A DNA stretch of 22,373 nt, from contig PYSS01000224.1 in the NCBI GenBank assembly GCA_003049465.1, positions 7,193 to 29,565 on the forward strand, given 5' to 3'. This document shows positions 16,040 through 22,373 of this stretch, piece by piece. A program made the position numbers and the translations under genes. How positions within the stretch are numbered: position 1 is the stretch's first letter; each line of letters starts with the position of its first letter. The notes beneath the pieces are model-generated. The model made no database searches, was not told where the DNA came from, and was given only the letters and a program-made list of their open reading frames with translations. The DNA comes from Magnaporthiopsis rhizophila (lineage: Eukaryota; Ascomycota; Sordariomycetes; Magnaporthales; Magnaporthaceae).

Positions 16040-16745
16040 ATAGCCAAATAGCTTATAAATAGCAAAAAATAACCAAAACCTAAAAAAAATCTGCAATAGC
16101 ACCATGGATTTACCGGAACCCGAGTAATAATTTATAAAATGATAAAAAATTATAAGAGTTGTACTAAAAAAAGGCCAGCAAATACAAATTTTATAAATTA
16201 TTTTAACTTTTACCAGCACCTAATAAAGCTTGGCAAAAAGTTACGATAAATTTTGTAATTAAACTTTTCAAATCAAAAAAGCCCCTAACAAATATCCAGT
16301 ATAATAATATTTTAATAATGGTAAATAAATTTATTAAATATATCCTATTTTTATTTTATAAAAAAAGCGGTATTATTACGAAATTAATATATATATTTAT
16401 CTGGAACGTAATTGCAAAATACAAAATGCTTAATAAATTAATCACGGACCGAAATAAATTATTCACCAGCAAATTTTAAAAGGCCTTAATAGTTAAATTT
16501 AAAGCATAATATATATTATTAATAATTTATTATCCGGAAATAGATAAATAAACAAAACGATCAAATTAAACCATAAAATAATATTTATATTATTATATTA
16601 ATTATAAATAAAATAACTGGGTATAATTATTTTTATAGCCTAATTTGCTTATAATAGTTCGGTATATAAAAGTATAAAAATTATAGCTTTTTTTGCAAAT
16701 TATAAGTTTATATTTATAATACATAAAAAACCTAAAACAAAAAAA
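16040..16745 (+). pseudogene. Gypsy copy 2 integrase, broken
   Basis: On the plus strand the N-terminal zinc-binding end is visible as ELYxKKASKYKFY and LLPAPNKAWQKVTINF (about 16140-16250), then KKPLTNIQYNNIL, and the core: NVIAKYKMLNKLITDRNK at about 16410-16465 with the second Asp retained. The first Asp is Asn, and the catalytic Glu codon after YPEIDK is AAA (Lys). It aligns base by base with the reverse complement of 3160-3680 of copy 1, with mostly transition differences; the two copies carry different stops, so they mutated independently. Several TAA stops replace Gln. Confidence 0.8.
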
Positions 16746-17137
16746 AGCGCTTTAGTTATAAATTTATTTATCCTTTTTAATTTATATAAATTATAAGGAA
16801 TAATTACAAATTTAAATACAAATGGGATAAAAACTGTACTCCTAATGCGATAATTGTTACAAAAAGCCGGGTAAAAAGGTTTTTTAAACCTATTTATAAT
16901 TCGGGTTCGTATATAATTAAAAATATAATTTGTATTATTATATTTTTATATAATAATATAAAAAAAATTATAACGATCAAAGATAAACATTACCGGGTTT
17001 GTTCGGGGTTATATTTAACAGGCTGATAGGTTGTATAAAATGTTCCGGTTGTTTTCCAAATCGTACTTTCCAGATCCGGCTGGTTTTATTTTGCTTTTTC
17101 CTTTTATTTTTTATGCGCCCCGGCCTATATCCGGCTT
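16746..17137. other. Unassigned stretch between gypsy copy 2 and LINE-2 tail
   Basis: No feature could be assigned. 16746-16970 is AT-rich and no longer aligns with gypsy copy 1. 16990-17130 is clearly richer in G and C than its surroundings and less mutated (for example the run around CCAGATCCGGCTGG), but shows no frame, LTR or terminal-repeat match in this window. Confidence 0.35.
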
Positions 17138-17195
17138 TTAATTTTTTTTAATTTCTTTTTTTTTCTTTTTTTTTTAATAATAATAATAATAATTA
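17138..17195 (-). repeat. A-rich run with (ATT)n, probable 3' tail of LINE 2
   Basis: The plus strand shows long T-runs broken by C, then AATAATAATAATAATAAT. On the minus strand this is a simple ATT repeat followed by an A-rich run. Such tails mark the 3' end of many LINEs, and LINE 2 reads toward it on the minus strand, so this is a plausible end of that element. A target duplication cannot be tested because the 5' end lies outside the window. Confidence 0.5.
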
Positions 17196-19849
17196 TAATC
17201 ATTTAGCCCTGGTAAATTTTTCCCTTTTTTGCAACCTCATAAATCCCTTTAATTAAAATTAGTAATTTTTTATTTATTCGATTCTGTATATTTTTGGTTA
17301 TTTTGCATATATTTTTAATGCATATCTTATTATACCGAAATATGGTTCCTTTTTTTGCAATTATATTTACTGGCAAAAAGTACCACAAAAAATAGCAATT
17401 ATAAATTATTTTTCCTTTTAATTAAATTGGGGTATTGCTAATTTTTTAATAATATTTGCCGGTTTTTTAACCTGTATTATTTATTTATATATAATGTTTA
17501 AATTAATAAATTTAGCCATATTTCACTAAATTAATATTAATAAATATGGTTTTTATTTTATCCTTTGTTATATTATTAATAAGTTATTAATATATTTGTT
17601 TGGTTTAAATTTAAATTTAAAAAAAATATATATATTATTATAATTATAAAAAAGTTGGTACAAATAATTAATATTTCCTTTTTAATAATATTAAAATTTT
17701 AAAATCCGGTCGGGCTTTTCAAAAGGTTGCTATAATTTTAATATATATTTATAATGCTTTTGAAAATTTTAATAATCTTTTTACGATTTATAAACAGTTT
17801 ATCTGGGCTTATTTATCCAAAACAGCCAATGAATTTATAAATTTGGGCGTTTTTAAGATATTTTTCTGTTTTTTATTATTTTATTAATATTTTTACAGGA
17901 TTAAAATCTTTAGTTAAAATTAGCTAAAAAAAATTATTATCAAAAATTTAAAACGGTTTGCAAAGCGTATATTTCTGATAATTCGTAATCCATTTTTTAT
18001 TATTCTGCCGAAAACAAGGATTTTAATCCTTTGTATGTTTGGTGCAATATTATTTTTGCCGCTATTTTTAACGGGTATTTATTTTAATTAATAATATTTT
18101 GCAGCGGATTTATAGCAATATTCCTAATATTTTCCATTTTATTTATAATATTATTGCTTTTTATATTTAATTTTTTTTTGTTTGGGGTATTATTATTACT
18201 GTTAATAGTTATTTTAAAAATTATAATAAAGTTTATAACCTGTTTTAATTGGTTTTTAGTAACCCTTTTGCTATTGCTAAAAATAACAGTAAAATTTAAA
18301 AAAAATAATAATAAAAAAATAAAAAAAATTAACGGTAATAAGAATTAATAAAATATTTAATATACGGATTGGTTAATAAATAAAATCTTTAAAATTTATG
18401 CAATTTTTTTTTTGGTTTGGGTTTAAATTATTTTTTTTATAAAATTAAATTAAATTATAAAGGTTAAATTGTTAATTATTTTATAATGCTTTTTAAATAA
18501 ATCGTTTTAACTTTTTATAATTCTTTATAAACCAATTTTTTTATTATATTTGTATATAGTGCAGCGCAATATAATACGGTATAGTATAATTTCTTCGTTT
18601 TGAAAGGTTTATTTAACCTTATTTAAACTTTTTTATAGGATTATGGTTATTTAAATATTGCAAATTAAATATTTTGAAATATTAATTCCAATTAGACTTT
18701 TAATGGGGTTTTTTGGGTTTAATTTTTCGCGGCTAAAAGGTAATTCCTTTTTTATCTTTTTTCCGAGGTTGCTGCCTTATTGCGGTATTTTCCTTTTTTA
18801 TTTTCTTTTTTTTTTCTTTTTTTGTTTTTTTATTAATAATCTTTATTAATAAAATATAATTTGGGATATATTTAATCTATAAAAAGTATTATATTATTTT
18901 TGCTATTTTTTTATTAATATAATATAAATATTATTATATTTGTTATTTTTTGTAATAATATTATTCTTATTTTTTTTAATAATAAGCAGTGCCCTAAAAT
19001 ATAAATAATTATTTTAAAGGTTTGGTTATCATTTTATATTATATATATTTCGAAAATTTGCCACAAAACCAAACACCCGTTTAATTTTATTCATTTTATT
19101 CGTAATTGGATTAAATGGAAATTTTTTCTTTTATAAAAATTGCGGTATAATAATAGCCTTTTTTTCTGGTTTTTTTATTAATCTTTGTTTATTTTTTTTA
19201 TTTTTACCATTTATATTATTTAAGAGGTTTTTTGTATTTGAAAAATAGCCTAATTTGGGCCTTTATTATTTATACATTTAGATATTTTATTTTATTTCCG
19301 AAATTGGCATATATTTGTAATAATAGGTTTTTTTTCGAGCTTTTTAGCTTTTTTTTTATTTTTTTGCAGGCTTTTTTATTTTTCCTGCTATTTTATTATT
19401 TTGTGATTTTTTTTTTCGAATTGGCTTATTTTTTATTTAATTATAAATCGATAAATGCAATATAAATTTTGGCCTTTAGCAACTTTTAAAAAATGCTTTT
19501 ATAAATGCTGATTATTTTTTTAAATAATTATTTTAAATTTTTCCAAAATATTTTCGAATTTGTAATATGCTGGTGGTGCAAAACTTAATATTGCCCGAAT
19601 TATTATTAAAAATAAATATTTGCTTTTTAACAGTACAGGGCCCTATATGGTTATTCCGAATCGTATAAAAAATAATTTATGGTATTTTATTTTTTCCTGT
19701 ATTTTTCGGATAAATTGGGTTCGATTTAGTTTAAAATTTATCCAAAATCCTAAACTGCAAATATTTTTTTCGGTATTTTTAGGCTTTATTATTATTTTTT
19801 CGAAATATAGCAGCAAAATAAATACAAATTTTTATTTTTTTTATTAACC
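17196..19849 (-). pseudogene. LINE 2 ORF2 downstream part, with a possible RNase H
   Basis: This is the region after the RT palm. It is too decayed for firm reading. At about 17950-18160, minus strand, two blocks stand out: a stretch like IAPNIQRIKILVF and then YELSEIYALQTVLNF, which resemble an RNase H domain of fungal LINEs (Gly-Ala-Ala run, then Tyr-Ala-Ala-Glu-Leu). The Asp-Gly-Ser start of that domain is not preserved. At 17203-17388 a small open minus frame is basic and low in complexity; I give it no function. The rest is simple T-rich DNA on the plus strand. The overall assignment rests on position between a solid RT and an A-rich tail. Confidence 0.35.
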
Positions 19850-20720
19850 GTATTAATTGGTATTTTATTGTGTCAAATTTAGCGTTAAATTTGCTTATTT
19901 ATTTTAAATATATTTTATAGGCTTTTTGCAACTTTTTTGCGGTATTAATTCCGTTATAATCGAAATTAATCAAATTAGTAATATTTGCAAACCTTATAGT
20001 TATTATTTTTTTATTTTCTTTAATTTTTTATATAGTTTTACCATATAAATGATAAATAAAATTAGGGAAATTGGGAATTTTGGGATATTTTGCGAAATAT
20101 TTGCAATAATTTTGTATTTTTCCCGTTAAAATGTAATATATTTTTTTTAATATTGAAAAAGCTGCCTAATAGCTGAATAATTTATTACAAAAATTGGTAA
20201 AAGTATAATTTATTAAAAAAGCGTATATATAATATTATATCGAAGGTTTTACTAACATTTAATAATAAAATCCTATTATTATTTTTGCATTTTATGGAAT
20301 ATTTATTATATCGGTTAAAATTGCATAATTATTTCCGCTAATTTATTTTATTTATTACCCATTTATTTATTAGAAAATAATTAATAAATTTTTATAATAT
20401 TACGGATGCGGTTTGCCAAATTTCTTTCTAGTATTTTGCTTATTATTTTTAATAAAATAATTGGTTTTTAAATTTTTATTATTGTTGGATTTTTGTTTGG
20501 TTTTTATAAAATAATAATGCGGAATTGCCGGAACTTTGACAAAAAATATCCGATATTTGTATAGGTAAAATACAATTTTGCTAAAGCATTATAAAAGGCC
20601 CGGCCCATTATTAATAAATTTCCGTTAAAAATGCCCGATAAATTAAAGGCTTTTTATAAATTGGTATTTTAAAAAATTATTATTATTTTTTTTGCTAATA
20701 TTTTCCTGCAAATATTTAAA
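19850..20720 (-). pseudogene. LINE 2 reverse transcriptase domain, broken
   Basis: On the minus strand, in order: a decayed APGxDGI position with LIMGRAFYNALAKLYF (about 20610-20660); KPNKNPTIIKI then KPIILLKI (the YRPISLL block); ILERNLANRIRNII at about 20400-20455, nearly consensus for LINE RTs; LLLNVSKTFDIILYIRF at 20225-20275, where the usual LLLDVSKAFD has its first catalytic Asp as Asn; then the second active-site block, FANITNLI (19962-19996) for FADDTNLI, both Asp lost; and NTAKKLQKAYKIYL, the helix that follows it in fungal LINEs. Reading requires a few frame changes. Identity is firm. Confidence 0.82.
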
Positions 20721-21059
20721 ATATTTTGGGATACCGGGGGGGTTAATCATATATTATTTATATTTATTATATAATGCAGGAAAAAAATTTTCCGTACTGC
20801 CTTTTTTTGCCTATTCTATTGCGGTTACCCTTTTTTGGTACTTTTAAAATTAAAAGATATAATAAAAATAGGAGTTAATAGCTTGTTTTTTTATTTATTT
20901 TATAACAATTTGTATTTTTTTTGCATTTTTCTTTTTATTTGCTTTATATATTGCTGTATGTTATATATACCTTATTATAATTTTTATTACCATTTTTTCA
21001 TTTTTATCAATTTTTTTAATTATGGCCATATATTTTTCAATTTCTTTTTTCCATTTTTC

Positions 21060-21960
21060 TCCGGCTAAATATCTATTTTAAAATAACTGAAAATTCTTTT
21101 CGATCCACCAGTTTATATTGCTTTTTTTCCTTTTCCGGGTCGGAATTGCTAAATTTTTGATTTTTTTAATTTTTATTATTAGCTTATCAGTTTTGTTATT
21201 AATAACTATTAAATTGTTAAAACGTTATAATATAAATATAATTCGGTTAAGGAAAGGTATTTGCTAATTTTTTATCTTTTTTTTCCAGTTTTAATTTTTT
21301 TTATAAATAAACAATATAATGGATGGGTATTAAGGATAATAATGATTATTCCAGAATATTTACTGCTATTTTGCCTTTATTATTTGGGGCTTTTAATGGC
21401 TAAATCGTTTATTACCCAGGTAAATTTTATAATTATATTCTTATATTTCGGTATGTATTACATAGGTATATTTTAGCGGATAAATAAATATATATTTTAT
21501 ATTTCCGCAAACCTTATTAATTTGGGTATTTTTAAATATATAAAAGGGTTTATGCTTTTCCTGAACATTTATTTAATATGGTAAACATTAAAATCTTTTA
21601 TTAAAAGGTTATAACTTTCGCAGTAAAATTATAGCGAATTTGTTTAATAAAATATATTATTCCGTTACAAATATACTTTTAAAAATTGGTAAATTTACCG
21701 ATCAAATTAAATAAACGAATTGCGGCTAAAAATAAAAAGGGTGCCTTATCTTTTCCCTTTATATGTGGGATCGGAAAAGGGTTTTTTGGGGGCTTTTGCG
21801 GTATTTTGTATATATATTAAATAATTCTTTTCCTTATTTAGCTTGGGTATTTGGTTATTTTTATTTTGTTTTTTGGGGATTCCTCAATTGCTAGAATGTT
21901 AAAATAACCGCTTTTTGCTAGTAAAATATCCAATATTTTTGGTTTTTTTCTTATATTCCA
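21060..21960 (-). pseudogene. LINE 2 AP-endonuclease and linker, broken
   Basis: The minus-strand start of ORF2 is recognised by the short block YFNILAIEE (about 21880-21905), the I-L-A-I-Q-E-P signature of the endonuclease N-terminus. The middle is badly decayed; I could not find the GDFN motif. The end is marked by NWWIEKNFQ (21090-21113) followed by a Lys-rich helix with WKKEIEKYMAI: the Trp-Trp linker that joins endonuclease and RT in Tad/I-like elements. The Trp codons survive. The RT follows at 20720. Confidence 0.6.
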
Positions 21961-22061
21961 TTAGAAAACCGTAAGTATTATTATTAGTTAATATATTTAA
22001 TATCAACTTTCGTAATTTTTTAGGATCCCGTTATCCTTTTTATAATCTTGTTTTAAAATTA

Positions 22062-22373
22062 AGCTATAAATAAGGATGGCTGTTTCTGGCGGGACTGGTT
22101 TGCTATTTCCCGGAACATTAAAAAGGTTGTTAGTATTGCTGGTTCTGCCCCCCGGCGGTTTGGTTCCGGTATGGCCGGTTTGCGGGGTATTTGTAACGGG
22201 GTTTTGAAGCGGTTATTATGTATAAACCTGTTTATTGCTGCTTGGCTACCGCTTTTTGCTTTATTTGTGTGTGGTTCTTGCAATTTTGTAAGGGGGTGAC
22301 CCTTTTTTTTCCCGTTCGGGTTGTTTGTTGGGCTGGGTAAGTTTCTTTTCCTTTTTGATAATAAGCTTATCCG
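22062..22373 (-). pseudogene. Open 104-codon stretch at the window edge, probably LINE 2 ORF1 tail
   Basis: An open minus-strand frame enters from the right edge and stops at 22059-22061. No ATG start lies in it. The product is basic, rich in Pro, Asn, Lys and Gln, without transmembrane segments or recognised motifs, and looks disordered. The DNA is distinctly richer in G and C than the rest of LINE 2 and contains few mutation-type stops. Its position upstream of the endonuclease fits the end of ORF1 or the beginning of ORF2. A flanking, unrelated gene fragment cannot be excluded. Confidence 0.4.

Larger units (their letters stand above)
15291..16750 (+). mobile_element. Ty3/gypsy element copy 2, truncated and internally deleted
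   Basis: A 5' LTR (15291-15708) is followed after only about 330-400 bp by integrase, so gag and RT are missing. The region 15709-16040 is unassigned; its first part resembles the leader of copy 1 only weakly. Similarity to copy 1 stops near 16740, before the GPF module and chromodomain. The 3' end was lost by deletion or displaced by the LINE whose tail is at 17138. It lies in opposite orientation to copy 1. Confidence 0.65.
17138..22373 (-). mobile_element. Second LINE (non-LTR retrotransposon), 5' end beyond the window
   Basis: Minus-strand pieces in the right order: ORF1-like tail at the edge (22062-22373), endonuclease (about 21110-21960), Trp-Trp linker (21105-21110), RT (about 19850-20720), a possible RNase H (about 17950-18160) and an A-rich tail (17138-17195). 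The RT blocks differ clearly from those of the LINE at 6019-7990, so this is another family. The 5.2 kb within the window fits a LINE of 5-7 kb. Mutation is heavy except at the 5' edge. Confidence 0.65.

Noticed and set aside
19560..19680. Block resembling the PPxYxxFxDxF start of a gypsy RT on the minus strand
   Set aside because: The surrounding blocks at 19850-20720 are clearly a LINE reverse transcriptase, and no gypsy RT motifs follow at lower coordinates.
19722..19740. GGGTTCGATTTAG, a possible tRNA B box
   Set aside because: No A box, anticodon loop or stems at the proper spacing; it lies in LINE 2 sequence.

Overview
This window is a transposon graveyard from what looks like a filamentous ascomycete (Pezizomycotina). 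I found no intact cellular gene. The DNA is very AT-rich, and at family-diagnostic positions the decay is C-to-T or G-to-A: Gln codons read TAA, Trp codons read TAG, catalytic Asp codons read AAT and catalytic Glu codons read AAA. That is the signature of repeat-induced point mutation (RIP) or comparable cytosine deamination. The element mix (Ty3/gypsy chromovirus, Ty1/copia, LINEs with an AP-endonuclease, Fot1/Pot2-like pogo transposons) also points to an ascomycete. The species cannot be named from the sequence alone.

Layout. (1) About 620-1304 and 6019-7990, minus strand: one LINE ORF2 (endonuclease plus reverse transcriptase), cut in two by (2) a Ty3/gypsy element at 1310-6013, minus sense, with 514-bp and 477-bp LTRs and a perfect 5-bp target duplication TTACG. 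It keeps a gag relic, an integrase core, a GPF-type module and a chromodomain, but I see no reverse transcriptase. Its gag holds a 112-bp insert that is not AT-mutated, beside a one-base assembly gap. (3) About 8280-9453 and 11319-12490, plus strand: a Ty1/copia integrase and the later part of its RT-RNase H, separated by (4) Fot1-like copy A (9456-11316, minus). Fot1-like copy B (12623-14481, plus) lies just after the copia polypurine tract. The copies are 1861 and 1859 bp, both flanked by TA, and form a large inverted pair. (5) 14484-15290: non-coding DNA, possibly the copia 3' LTR. (6) 15291 to about 16750: a second, more decayed and truncated copy of the same gypsy family, plus sense. (7) About 17138 to the right edge: a second LINE, minus strand, with an A-rich 3' tail, a degraded RNase H-like region, RT, endonuclease, and a 104-codon open stretch running off the window.

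How it fits together. These genes do not work together; they are layers of insertion followed by mutation. The gypsy element landed inside the LINE; Fot1 copies landed in or next to copia; the 112-bp insert landed in gag and is probably the youngest event. All three RTs have lost catalytic aspartates, both gypsy integrases and the copia integrase have lost the catalytic glutamate, and both Fot1 transposases have lost the second aspartate. Nothing here is expected to be autonomously mobile. The best signals are the mutation gradient across the gypsy LTRs, the unmutated 112-bp insert, a tRNA-Lys-like relic, and the RT-less gypsy structure. I did not find a convincing new biological system.
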